Part shown: positions 23,279 through 35,400 of the stretch, piece by piece
Layout of the letters: every line of letters begins with the position of its first letter
How positions within the stretch are numbered: position 1 is the first letter of the stretch
DNA from: Gnetum montanum
Taxonomy: Eukaryota > Streptophyta > Gnetopsida > Gnetales > Gnetaceae
Direction of reading: 5' to 3'
Assembly: GCA_015680685.1 (NCBI GenBank)
Contig: MNCI01036143.1
Span: 1-64,000 of the forward strand
DNA length: 64,000 bases
The notes under the pieces: model-generated
Seen by the model: only the letters and a program-made list of their open reading frames with translations
What the model was told of the DNA's origin: nothing
The model's database searches: none
Translations under genes and position numbers: made by a program

Positions 23279-25349
23279 ATGATATATCTTTTAGGAAGAA
23301 ATAATTACAAAAAGTCACATACAAATTCACATACAATTTCACAACCATGCCTCTCCTACAATACTACGATAATGCCACATCTAGTAAGGCAATTCATTGA
23401 AGAACCAATGAATTATATGACAATGAAGGTTGGAGTACGCAATCTAAGGTGGGGGTTTCTTATAAACATAAACAAAGACAACATCGTCCCAACACATGAA
23501 AATATAACTTACTCGATGATGATGAACCCCTACTAGCCACTACAAACTTAGTGCAAATACAAGAGGTTGTTCAAATCTCCCATAGGCATCGTAGAGAGAG
23601 CCGACTACCCAGGCTCGATTTAAATAACTTTCCCAAATTCTCAGGAGGCTATGACTTAGATCCACAACAACATTTACAAGCCTGTTACAATGCCTGTGCA
23701 TGGAACAACATTGATAACGGTTGGAAAAAACTCAAGCTCTTTCCTATGACACTTGTTGGCCAAGAAAAAGTATGGTATAGATCATTAAAACCAAATTCAA
23801 TATGACATTGGCCAACAATGGTAGAACTCTTTAACGAAAGATATCAAACCTATGCAAGAGTGTCAGCCTTGAGGAAACAAATCCAAGAGTGGAAAAAAGC
23901 ACAACATGAACCCTTGGACATGGCCTTAGAAAGATATTATGCACTATTAAACAACTATCCAGGCCATGAGTTCTTCACGGAGAGGCTAATGTACCATATC
24001 ATTGATGGGCTTCATGATGAAACAAGAGAGACCCTAGGGATGTATGCCTGAGGACAACTATACGAACTACAAACCCACCAATTCCAAGAGCTTATTAAGC
24101 GGGTAGCAAAAGAAGAAGGGGAAATGGCTAGATGGGAAAGTGTTGAAAAACATCAACAAGGCCAAAATATCAATTTAACAGAGGTCCATAATCATAAAAA
24201 GGAGAAGTCAACCTATCTCAAGGAGGAAGAACCATCTTTGCCAGTACAACAAATCGTTAGAGGAAGTTGAGGCAAAGATCAATAAGATGTTGGAATGGAT
24301 GCATAAAAAGTGTGTAGAATTTATTGATATTATTGGAGATAGAGTTTTGACAACCTTAGAAGTAGGGCAAAGTATCACTAGACAATCGGAAAGAAGGGAT
24401 GAGGAAAATAAAAGCTCAACTGCCAATCATACGTATGAATGCAACATTTGCCTGTACGATCATCCCAAGGGCCAATGCCCAATCTTGATACATTTATATG
24501 AGCATTGGGGAAGCATGTTACATGCAGAGTTCATACAAAGATACTATGTTTGATTACAGTGGCAACAATCCTAGTTGTGAGGGAAGCCATTCCTAAATTG
24601 GGAACACCCTTCGTACCATATTAATTTAAATGCTTCTCTAGTTCAACATCTTGTTTCCACAATTGGGTCAACATATTCTATCTCACTGCATTATGATTCT
24701 CCTTAGTACTATCAACCCATGTCCTCAACACAACCACTGCCTTATGTACCTTACACTTCTCCTAAAGTTCAACGTTCTCATCTTTTCTCTCCTTCTAAAT
24801 TTCCACCTATTGTTCCTGAAGTGTCTACACCATAGCAACAACCCAAGAACGTTACTTGTGCTACTATTGCCAACAATAGTGAGAGACCTCCTCAACATCA
24901 AAGGTACCCCTTCTTTATACATAACCATAGGAAGGGACAAAAAAATTCCAAGGCCACTGAATTCTCTAACTCAACACAAGTACAACACTATGGTGCACCC
25001 TTCTCTTCAAACCCAACGCCTCATGCACCTCATCAAGGCCACCAATTAACACTCCAACAACTATACGGCCTAATGAATACAACCATGGAGGGTGGCATCC
25101 TGATCCTTGCATACCATCTTATGGTATCAAGTATCATAGTGGGTCAACTCTTTACCGGAAAACCACATCTTATAAATTTCCCTACTATGCTTACTATAAT
25201 CAGGTGTGTGAACTCCAATGGGGTAAGTATGACCAAGTTTCAATATTTCCAACATGCAAGGATCCTCATCTTTCAACTATTAATCCTTTCCATGCTTAGT
25301 GGTTTAGTTATGGGGGATATCCCCCATTCTAATAACAAGCAGGATTAAT
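23279..25349 (+). pseudogene. Family I gag, unit 1 (Athila-like), broken
   Basis: The capsid-like gag domain runs from about 23,600 to 24,100 in two open pieces. These include 'FPKFSGGYDLDPQQHLQACY', 'KLKLFPMTLVGQEKVWYRSL', 'ELFNERYQTYARVSALRKQI' and 'MYHIIDGLHDETRETLG'. A coiled, Lys/Glu-rich linker follows. At about 24,440 there is a zinc knuckle C-x2-C-x3-H-x4-C ('YECNICLYDHPKGQC'), the spacing seen in Athila gags. A Pro/Thr-rich tail ends near 25,350. Single-base stops (for example at 23,806 and 24,052) and frameshifts break it. No protease or polymerase follows before the next LTR, so this family seems to rely on enzymes supplied in trans. Confidence 0.85.
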
Positions 25350-25491
25350 AAATATTTTTCATTTTCTTTAATTTTACAATTTTTTGTCTTCCAGTGTTTC
25401 ATTTTTTAATTTCTTGTTTTTATCCTTTTGTCTTTTTATCATTTTATCTTTTTATCTTTTTACAAGTAATATCATCTACGAATAAAACACT

Positions 25492-25562
25492 CATGTGGCT
25501 TGTTGGTTAAGGTGTGTTCTATGTTATCAAGTCTCGAACAATCAATTGTTTGAACAGTGAGC
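25492..25562 (+). other. tRNA-like stretch (possible SINE head)
   Basis: 'TGGCTTGTTGGTTAAGG' resembles a pol III box A, and 'AGTCTCGAACAATC' about 45 bp later loosely resembles box B. The unit 2 equivalent (31,990-32,065) keeps the same two parts with changes. No full cloverleaf can be drawn, so it is at most a tRNA-derived remnant fixed in the family. Confidence 0.25.
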
Positions 25563-26101
25563 CCATTCTCTACAATCCCTTCTAAAGGCCATATCATCTA
25601 ATTATTCATGTAATTGTAGCTCATGTCTCATATGGCATAGAATTCTTACCTCATTCTAGTAATACTTACATGTGTGTATTTTGTGGAACTAGTGTGGATT
25701 ACATTTAACCCTTCGAGTGCCCACAGACACTTTTAAGTGTGGTTATGCAAGGGTATTATAGGTTGGAGCCTGCTTTGGGGAGGACCCACTTGCATAATGT
25801 TTGTAATTTGCACTTATAACACACCTTCCACACATCATCTATTACCCTCAGCGTATTTTCAAAGATATTCTTTCCCTTATTACTATCCCTCTGAATTCCC
25901 ATGTTCCTAGGAACCATCACATGGCCTTTTTCTTCCTCTTATTGATACATTCTACACCCTCATAATTATTTGTGCCTTCAAAAACTACTTAAATTACCCT
26001 AGCACCCTTTAACACTTAACCACATGTCTCTAGTTCCATCATCCATTTCAGAAAAATCTTCAAAATTCAATATATTGTGTGTGCCTTAAATATCAATAGG
26101 C

Positions 26102-26350
26102 CATGATATCGCGTATGCGATATCATGTTCCATAAGCCTATATATACATGACCCCCCCACCCCCACACCGCTTATAATCATTTTCAACTATTCACGTGGG
26201 GAATTTTTTCAAATTTCTCTCTATGACTTTTGATTGCGCATCCCTTGCTTTCATACCTATATCTTGCTCATTGGTCCTCTGATTTTCATTCCGTCTGAAC
26301 CTACTTGAACTCAGAGTGTTGAACTTAGTCGTGGGGGAGGGGCACACTTG
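26102..26350 (+). promoter_or_regulatory. Internal promoter-like module before ORF2 (family I)
   Basis: A near-perfect 26-bp palindrome (26,102-26,127, core GATATCGCG-TA-TGCGATATC) uses the same half-site as the U3 cluster of the LTR. A TATA-like 'CTATATATACATG' follows at about 26,139, and a G-rich tract 'AGTCGTGGGGGAGGGG' at about 26,327. The latter resembles the polypurine tract that precedes LTRs B and C ('AGTCGTGGGGGTA'). The same order is kept in unit 2 (38,300-38,570). It probably gives ORF2 its own transcript, or is the remnant of an ancestral internal LTR. Confidence 0.5.
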
Positions 26351-26635
26351 AGTAGTGCATAACCTTTTTGAAATTTTTCATCTCATGAAGGACATTAACA
26401 AGGGTAATTAGTTATAACATTAAAGATAAATGTGCCAAAAATAATTTCATCCCCTTAGTTATACTGGGAAACTAAATTTGAAAACTATCTAAGTAAAAAG
26501 GACTCACTATTATCTTTCGGGAAACATCACACGGAGATGAAACAAATTCTTTAAGGTAAGCAGTAAGGTATAACCTAACTTCAGAAACAACCTTACTAAC
26601 GATTAGCCCCATGTGATTGTAGATAGTTCCGAAAC

Positions 26636-29404
26636 ATGGACAAAAGGAAGGTCCTTCTCAAGGTGGAAGCAAATGACCTAGGAGAGGCAAAGGACAAGTT
26701 CCTGCCAGACAACATGCAAAGTAGGAGGAAAAATCATTTAGCATTCACCAAGAGGACCTTGCTACTATTCAATCAAGGTAGGCAGAAGAAGGAACTGCTG
26801 CAGAGACAATATCTCACATTGCCCCAGGATTGTGTTCAGGCTATTCATGAAAGATCCATCTTTACTACAGTGATTGTGGAATTAAATTTTGAATCTTTCA
26901 TAGAGTTTTCTCCAGAGGTAGTTAGGGATCACCTCAAAGGGTCCCCATTATGGCTTGTCCTCTCTGAAAGCAATGCTTGGTACTTAGGGGAAACATACCA
27001 ATTTTGGCACAATAGAGAACACGATACCATGGTTAATATTTGTGGTGTGATAACCAATTTCTCTGTTTAGGCCATTTTAGAAGTATTAAACCTTTCGAAT
27101 ATAGGGACAAAGGTAGCTCAGTTGTCTACTTGTTCAGACCCTAATGCATGAAGAGTTTGGTTGGAAAGGGCATATGGCAAGGAGGATAGAACGTTTGGAG
27201 AATTGACGATGGAAGAGAGGATCTATTTCAAAATAGGGACTTATCACTTCTTCCCCATGAAGGGCTTAAAAATAATTTCAACATATGTGGTAAGGGGATG
27301 TGCAGTATTAATGGGAAAGGTTAATGCTAACTTGCCTCATCTATACTTTACAGAGATCTTGAGGTGGTTTGAAGAATGGAAGATAGGGAAGATGGCGTTA
27401 CCCTTCCCTTGTCTTATCAGAAAACTATGTTGACATGCTGGTATCAGAGGATATAGTAATGATGTCCTCCAAAAAGCCCAACATGATTCATATGCAGAAC
27501 TAATTAAGCCACCAGCTGGAAGAAAAATCATTGGTGAGATGCTAGGCCTAAAACAAGAAAAAGAATAGACAACAGGACCAACCACAACTCAACTTGCATG
27601 ACCAACCACAACTCAACTTGCAGGACCAACCACAACTCAACTTACAGGACCCAACCAACTTCCATGTATGGGACCTAGCCAACAATAAGAAGCAGGGCCT
27701 AGCATAGGCCAGGATCAACCACCGCCAATGCAAGATTATAGACCATCGATGAGCCATCTCAGGGCCATCGCTAAGATGATCAATTAGGGAAGTCAGGATG
27801 ATGCAAACCTCTTCCACATCATCGACAATGCCATAAAACCCATGATTTCTTTGGATCATGCAAGGGGGGAAGTTTCCATCCATACAGGAGGAGGGGAGAG
27901 CATTCGGTCACAACAGATCTCAAGGAATGCTACATATTTTCAAGTGTAATTAGAAACTGGTGAAGGAGACACAGTGGTGGTCATGCAACACTAGGATGTA
28001 GCAGGAGCCCTAGAGGTGGTCATAGACCACATTAAGAAATCATTCAATGTACCTGTTGTGCCACCAGCAGACCTTACAGGAGCACAGAATGCTCAAACTC
28101 TAGCTGGAACCTCAATGACTCTTGCGGAACATGAGGATGTACTTGACCAATTACTACAAATAGGATAGGTAATGATGTCCCTATTTGACATCCCTCAGGA
28201 TGTTATGGAAATTCAATCAGAGCTCATTTTCACTAAGGAAAAGCTGGTCTTGATAAAGATGAGGGCCGAGCATGCTGAAGTAGAGGTGCAAAAATTGCAA
28301 GAAAGGCTCGTGGCCCTACAAGCAGCACAACGAGATTCTTTGCAATCTATTCCTGCAGACTAGCTAGACACTTTCAAAACTAAGCAACTAACCAAACTAT
28401 TAACGAAGAATAAAAAGGTGGTAAAAGAAAAAAATGGCTGTCTGGGATGCCTCTGCAGCATAAGTGCAAACTTATGCACATACCAAGGCACTCAAGGCCT
28501 TACAAGAGGAAAACAAGCAGCTTGTTGATGACAACCTTCGGTTGACCTCTATGGAAAAGAAAAAAAATGTTCTTGAAGAACAATTTTAGAAATTATGAGA
28601 ACAACTCATCTGGGTCAACTAGGACATGAACTGTTTAGCTAGAGAAAATTGAACCCTCTCAATGGAGGAGGTATGCATCATTCGCTAGAAGATAGCTATT
28701 GAAATAAGCATGTGACAGAATGAGGCTAAACGACATGAAAAGCTAAAGGTGCACTTCTAGGACTAGGTGGGAATGTATAAATAGATCATTGAGAAGGAGA
28801 TCCATATGGCCAAGGCCCACATCAATGCTATGAGTGCTCAACACACTAACTGGTGGGCCATATTGGACACATATGCATTTGCCCACTAGGTGGAAGTTAA
28901 GAACTGGGACCTGCAGATCTAGGATCTTACAGAATACATGGAGTTGGTGAACTTGTGATATCCCAACCTTGCCATGTTAATAGTAGAGTGCTCGAGAATA
29001 GAGCTCGAGCAACAGGTAGCCACCACCTACATCAAATATGAAACAGAATTTGCAGAATGTAAAAAGATAATGCAAAAACTAGAGATTGCAAATTCTAAAC
29101 TTGAGGTGGTTAAAGCAAGCTACCAATGATAAAAAGGTGTCATAACAAACTTGGCTTGATGGCTTGTAGGTTTTCAAGAATACAGAGACAAAGCTAGAGC
29201 CTATGAGGAGGAATGATAGGTGTTTGTAGCTTGGTATGTCAAGGAAAATCAAATGTTTCCACAACTACCATGCCCATAGGAGGTGCCAAATCCATCAAAT
29301 ATTGGAACATTAGCATGGATGACATAGGATCCTCGAACCAAAGAGGAGAAACTTTAGGTCATACTTCAATGTCATCAAGTCCCAAGACTTGGAGCACAAG
29401 ATAA
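26636..29404 (+). pseudogene. Family I second ORF: PTP/plant-mobile-domain-like head and coiled-coil tail
   Basis: The head (26,636-27,500) reads through two open pieces. Its end, 'GCAVLMGKVNAN' followed by 'ALPFPCLIRKLC', has the layout of the 'putative plant transposon protein' domain (..R-x-x-A-x-x-x-G.. then L-x-F-P-x-L-I-x-x-L-C) known from accessory ORFs of plant transposons. A low-complexity Thr/Gln/Pro block with three near-identical 24-bp repeats follows at 27,575-27,655. The tail (28,140-29,210) is heptad-like and Leu/Glu/Lys-rich ('LVLIKMRAEHAEVEVQKLQE'), so a long coiled coil is expected. The end at about 29,400 is close to LTR B. Stops are scattered through it. Function is not known. 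It is not gag, protease or polymerase. A sister copy is split by the family II insertion (38,876-39,642 and 62,062-63,360). Confidence 0.65.
27575..27656 (+). repeat. 24-bp triplicate in ORF2
   Basis: 'GACCAACCACAACTCAACTT' plus four bases recurs three times in tandem (a codon-multiple period of 24). Read on the minus strand it gives the repeated 'KLSCGWSC', and in the sense frame a Thr/Gln-rich linker. Confidence 0.8.
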
Positions 29405-29628
29405 AGGAAAGGCACCTATGGAGGAGCCACTGCCACCTAGAACTACATGAGTTCCATCAATTTTATAGTCATAGGATTTTCTTTCACATTCTTTATGTTG
29501 TGTCTCAATTTTGTTTTGATTCCACACTACAGCATGAACCCATTCTCACCAGCCAATAATCCCATGCCTATCCACTATGTAATCATTGGAACTTGTTCTC
29601 ATTGTAACTCAAGGATGAGTTTTCATTC

Positions 29629-29641
29629 AGTCGTGGAGGTA
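29629..29641 (+). other. Polypurine tract before LTR B
   Basis: 'AGTCGTGGAGGTA' immediately before the TGATGAGT start of LTR B. The better-kept version before LTR C is 'AGTCGTGGGGGTA' (63,547-63,559). Confidence 0.65.
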
Positions 29642-30506
29642 TGATGAGTTATCATTTTTTTGGCTACAATATCGCATACATGATATTGCGTACATGATAT
29701 CATGTATGTGATATCACAGCCTAGATGTGATATCGTGTACATGATATCACAGTCTGTCTCCTCATCTATAAATAAGGGGTAGATAGATCTGGTATGCAGT
29801 TTTTAGTTTTTGGAGTCTTTTGAGTGTTTTAGTTTTAAGTAGTTCTTCTCTTAACCCTTTTCTCCTAGTGCATGCACACAGTGTGATGATTGTAATTGTA
29901 TTGCATCCTTATTCGAGTGTAAAGTACTTGGACATGCACATGATCAGCAATAAAGATCAAGATTACTTCATCATTATAGCATCCACTTAGCTTAATTCCT
30001 TATTTATTTATTTGTTATTTACTACTTTCCTAGTTAATATCTCTCTACCCTTATCTCCTAGTAACGTGGAATGAGTACGACTTAATCATGAGCATTTAAG
30101 TATGACTACTTGATAACCCAGTAGCATACCTAGGCCATATGCTTGGTAATCCCAGTGGTAGTCACGCACGAGGTCCAAGATGTGTATGGATGATTAAGAA
30201 ATAGATGCTCATCGCACTTAGGCTAGTTTAGATTCTCCTTCATCCTCTCTCTCTCTCCTTGTTTAGTTAATATTATATACCATCATATCAAAGACTAGCA
30301 TTAGTATAGGAGTGCATCTTACACCTCACTCTAGACTAAACGATATGTGACAAAGCTAATACTAGTCCAAGTGGGAAGATAGCGAACTACGATCTACAAA
30401 TAACTGTCTAGATACCACAACTAGTCCATCTATGAAGTTTGACTAGATCATGCATGAAATGCTCGTATTCATATGGTTGAGTGTAGGGGTATCTCGTCAC
30501 TCATCA
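29642..30506 (+). mobile_element. LTR B, family I (shared middle LTR)
   Basis: 865 bp, TGATGAGT to ACTCATCA. TATA box at 29,767-29,774, preceded by palindromic ATATC motifs expanded to four half-sites (29,670-29,755). It serves as the 3' LTR of unit 1. The DNA that follows is not a primer site but gag sequence equal to 23,970 onward, so about 0.76 kb of unit 2 (primer site and gag start) is missing. Confidence 0.92.
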
Positions 30507-31858
30507 GTTCTCCAAGGAACGACTAATGTACTATATCATTGATGGGCTTCATGATGAAACAAGAGAGACCCTAGGGACGTATGCCCAAGGTCAACTATAC
30601 GAACTACAAACCCATCAATTCCAAGAGCTTATTAAGCCGGTAGCAAAAGAAGAAGGAGAAATGGCTAGATGGGAGAATGTTGAAAAACATCAACAGGACC
30701 AAAATCTCAACTTAACAGAGGTCCATAATCACAAAAAGGAGAAATCAACCTATCTCAAGGAGGAGGAACCATTTTTTCTAGTACAACAATCATTAAATGA
30801 AATCGAGGCAAGGATCAATAAATGCTGGAATGGATGCATAAAAAGTGTGGGGAATATTTCAATATTATTGGAGATATAGTTTTAACACCCGAGAAGTAGG
30901 ACAAAATATCATCAAACAATCGGAAAGAAGGAATGAAGAAAATAAGAGCTCAATTGCCAATCATACGTATGAATGCAACATTTTCCTGTATGATCACCCC
31001 AAGGGCCAATGCCCAATCTTGTTACATTTATATGAGCATTGGGGAAGCACGTACACCCAGAGTTCGTATAGTGGCAAAAATCCTAGTCATGGGCGAAACC
31101 ATCCCTAAACTGGAGACACCCTTCATATCATCCAAATCCAAATGCTTCTCTAGTCCAACATCCTATTCCCCCAACTGGATCAATATACTCTATCTCACCA
31201 CATTATTATTCTCCTCAATACTACCAGCCCAAGTCCTCAATACAACCACTGCCTTTTGTACCTTACACTTCTCCTAAATTTCAACATTCTCATCCTTTCC
31301 CTCCTACATCGCTACCAACTGTTCCTGAAGTGTTAGCACCATAGCAACTACCCACAAACGTTACTTGTGCTACTATTTCTAACAGCAGTGAGAGACTTCC
31401 TCAACATTGGGGACACCCCTTCTTTAGACATGACTGTAGGAAAGGACAACACAGTTCCAAGGCCATTACATTCTCCAACTTAGTACAAGTCCAACACTAT
31501 GGTTCATCCTTCTCCTCGAACCCGATGCCTCATGTTACTTCATCAAGGCCATCAACGAATGCTCCAACAACCATACGACCCAATGAATACAGCCATGGAG
31601 AGCAACATCTTGATCCTTGCATACCATCTTATGATCTCAAGTATCATAATGGGTAAACCCTTTACTCGAGGACCACATCTTGTAGATTGCCCCACTATGC
31701 TTACTATAATCAGGTGTGTGAACTCCAATGGGGTAAGTATGACCAAGTTTCAATATTTCCAACATGCAAGAATCCTCATCTTTCATTTATTAATCCTTGC
31801 CATGCTCAACCATTTAGTTATGGGGGATATCCCCCATTTTAATAACAAGCATGATTAA
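30507..31858 (+). pseudogene. Family I gag, unit 2, 5'-truncated
   Basis: Begins inside the capsid domain ('MYYIIDGLHDETRETLG') and is colinear with unit 1 to the end. It keeps the linker and the zinc knuckle region, where the second Cys pair reads 'CNIFLYDHPKGQC', so one zinc-binding Cys has become Phe. It also keeps the Pro/Thr-rich tail. Frameshifts and stops are present. It cannot be translated from its own start. Confidence 0.8.
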
Positions 31859-32092
31859 TAAATATGTTTTCATTTTCTTTAATTTTACAAATTTTTTGTT
31901 TCCCATTTTTTCATTTTTCAATTTCTTGTTTTATCTTTTTGTCTCATTATCTTTTTATCTTTTTATAAGTAATCTCACCTATGAACAAAACACTCATGTG
32001 GCTCGTTGGTTGAGCATGTTCTATGTTATTGAGTCTCGAGTGATTAATTATTTGGATAGTGAGCCCATTACACCCACTCATCCATTCTACAA
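31859..32092 (+). other. Family I internal non-coding region, unit 2, left part
   Basis: T-rich stretch and tRNA-like remnant colinear with 25,350-25,570. It stops at the satellite-bearing insertion. Confidence 0.7.
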
Positions 32093-32372
32093 ATAAGAGG
32101 TTCTGTCCAGGGTACAGTGATATTCTTGAAATTCTTGAAACTTAAAATTAATTTTGTGTTCATTGTAACCAGAATGAAGAAGGATTGATCAAGAGGGAAT
32201 GATTCAGGTGTGACATCAAGGGGACTTGCAGATTCTCTTTGGTGACATCTGTGAGAGTTATCACGCAATGTAGTTGTACTAAGATCCTTGTAGATCTAAT
32301 GCAAAATGGGAGTAAGAGTAATCAAAAGGCACTAAAAAAATCCAATGCTATTCTAGGGGGTCCCACTAAGAG

Positions 32373-32405
32373 CAACCTATAGGCATGGGTGCATGTATTT
32401 CTAGT
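32373..32405 (+). repeat. Inner inverted repeat, left
   Basis: 'TAGGCATGGGTGCATGT' at its centre. The partner in reverse complement is 37,403-37,435. The pair exactly brackets the satellite. Confidence 0.75.
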
Positions 32406-35400
32406 TGTGACAACCCTTGTTCACGAGGGACCATTGGGCCAATAGTTGATCATGAGGGACTGTTGGGCTAACCCTTGGTCACGAGTGTCTATTTGGCCAA
32501 CCCTTGGTCATGAGGGATCGTTTGGCCAACACTTGGTCACGAGGGACTGTATCGCCAATAGTTGGTCATGAGGGACCATTTCGCCAACACTTGGTCACGA
32601 GGGATTATTTGGCCAACACTTGGTCACGAGGGACCGTTTGGCCAACAGTTGGTCATGAGTGACCGTTGTGACAACCCTTAGTCATGAAGGACCCTTTGGC
32701 CAACAGTTGGTCATGAGGGACCAGTGGGCCAACAGTTGGTCACAAGGGATCGTTTGGCCCACACTTGGTCATGAGGGACCCTTTGGCTAACAGTTGGTCA
32801 CGAGGGACCATTGGGGCAACACTTGGTCATGAGGGACCCTTTGGCTAACAGTTGGTCACGAGGAACCATTGGGGCAACACTTGGTCATGAGGGACCAGTG
32901 GACAAACAATTAGTCACGAGGGTCTGTTGGGCCAACCCTTGGTCACGAGGGACCAGTGGGCCAACACTCGGTCACGAGGGATCGTTTGGCCCACACTCGA
33001 TCACGAGGGACTATTGGGCCAACCCTTGATCATGAGGGACCAGTGGGCCAACACTCAGTCATGAGGGACTATTTGGCCCACACTCAGTCACGAGGGACCA
33101 TTGGGCCAACAGTTGGTCTTGTGAGATCAATCATGCCAGTGCAGCTATGTGCGGTGCCCCCAGGGAGAATGCTACCTCTCCCCATATATGTTGATTGGGC
33201 CAATTTCAGCCATACCATCCTGCACCCTTATATATTTGGTCACGAGGGACCATTGGGCCAATAGTTGATCTTGTGAGAGCACTCATTCCAGTGCAGCTAT
33301 GTGTGGTGCCCCCAGGGAGAACGCTACCTCTCCCCATATATGTTGATTGGGCCAGTTTCAGCCATACCATCCTGCACCCTTATAAATTTTGTCACGAGGG
33401 ACCATTGGGCAGACACTTGGTCACGAGGGACCGTTGGCCCAACCCTTGGTCATGATGGACCATTGGGCCAACACTTGCTCATGAGGGTCAGTTGGGCCAA
33501 CCCTTGTTCATGAGGGTACGTTGGGCCAATAGTTGGTCACGAGGGACCGTATCGCCAACAGTTGGTCATGAGGGACTATTTGGCCAACACTTGATCATGA
33601 GGAACTTTTTGGCCAACACTTGGTCACGAGTGACTGTTGTGACAACCCTTGGTCACGGGGGACCCTTTGGCCAATAGTTGGTCATGAGGGACTGTTGGGC
33701 CAACACTTGGTCACGAGGGACCAGTGGGCCAACACTTGGTCACGAGGGACCAGTGGGCCAACAGTTGGTCACGAGGGACCAATGGGTCAACAATTGGTCA
33801 TGAGAGACCATTGGGCCAACACTTGGTCACGAGGGACTAGTGGGCCAACACTTAGTCACGAGGGACCGTTTGGCCCGCACTCGGTCATGAGGGACCATTG
33901 GGCCAACCCTTGGTCACGAGGGACCAGTGGGCCAACACTCGGTCATGAGGGACCGTTTGGCCCACACTCGGTCATGAGGGACTGTTGGGCATAGACTTGG
34001 TCATGGGGGACCGTTGGCCCAACCCTTGGTCACGAGGGACCGTTAGGCCAACACTTGGTCATGAGGGTTCGTTGGCCCAAGCCTTTGTCACGATGCTCCA
34101 TTTTGCCAACACTTGGTCACGAGGGTCAATTGGGCCAACACTTGGTCTCATGAGAGCACTCGTGCCAGCGCAGCTATGTGAGGTGCTCCCATGGAGAGCA
34201 CTCTCGCAAGAGCATTGTGCGATGCTCGCAGGGAGAACGCTACCTCTCCCCATATATGTTGATTGGGCCAGTTTCAGCCATACCATCCTACATCCTTATA
34301 AATTTGGTCACGAGGGACCATTGGGCCAACACTTATTTACGAGGGATAGTTGGGCCAACACTTGGTCATGAGGGACCATTTGGCCCAAACTCATTAATGA
34401 GGGACTGTTGGGCCAACACTTGGTCATGAGGGACCGTTGGGCCAATAGTTGGTTACGAGGGATCGTTGGGCCAACACTTGGTCACCAAGGACTGTTTCGC
34501 CAACACTTGGTCATGAGGGACCGTTGAGCCAACACTTGGTACGAGGGACCGTTGGTTCAATGCTTGGTCACGAGGGACCATTTGGCCTACACTTGGTCAC
34601 AATGGTTCGTTGGGCCATCAGTTGGTCACAAGGGACCATTTGGCCCACACTTGGTCACGAGGGACCCTTTGTCCAATAGTTGGTCATGAGGGACCCTTTG
34701 GCCAACAGTTGGGCATGAGGGAGAGTTGGGCCAACACTTGGTCATGAGGGACTAGTGGGCCAATAATTGGTCACAAGGGACCGTTGGGGCAACACTTGGT
34801 CACGAGGGACCAATGGGTCAACAGTTGGTCACGAGGGTCTGTTGGGCCAACCCTTGGTCACAAGGGACTAGTGGGCCAACACTTGGTCATGAGGGACTGT
34901 TTGGCCCGCACTCGATCACAAGGGACCATTGGGACAACCCTTTGTCATGAGGGACCAATGGGCCAACACTTGGTCATAAGGGACCGTTGGGCCAACACTT
35001 GGACACGAGGGTCCATTGGGCCAACGCTTGATCACGAGGGACCAGTGGGCCAACACTTGGTCACTAGGGACCATTGGGCCAACACTTGGATACGAGGGTC
35101 CATTGGGCCAACCCTTGTTCATGAAGGTTCATTTGGCCAACACTTGGTCACGAGGGTCCGTTTTGGCCATCACTTGGTCCCGTGAGAGCGCTCGTGCCAG
35201 CATAGTTATGTGTGGTGCCCCCAGGGAGAATGCTACCTCTCCCCATATATGTTGATTAGGCCAATTTTAGCCATACCATCTTGCACCCTTATAAATTTTG
35301 TCACGAGGGACTGTTGGGCTACCACTTGGTCATGAGGGACCGTTGGCCCAACCCTTGGTCACGATGGACCACTAGGCCAACACTTGGTCACGAGGGACTG

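Larger units (their letters stand above)
25350..26635 (+). other. Family I internal non-coding region, unit 1
   Basis: No coding region is seen. It begins T-rich (25,360-25,470), then has a tRNA-like stretch (about 25,495-25,560), a block conserved in unit 2 at 37,757-38,280, an internal promoter-like module (26,102-26,350, listed separately) and a leader of about 290 bp before the second ORF. Confidence 0.6.

Noticed and set aside
25492-25562. Functional tRNA gene
   Set aside because: No cloverleaf, box B is weak, and the copy in unit 2 has changed freely.
32329-32412. CACTA transposon end at the satellite insertion
   Set aside because: CACTA occurs twice near the left inner repeat, but the right side does not end in TAGTG in the needed orientation, and no 3-bp duplicate fits.
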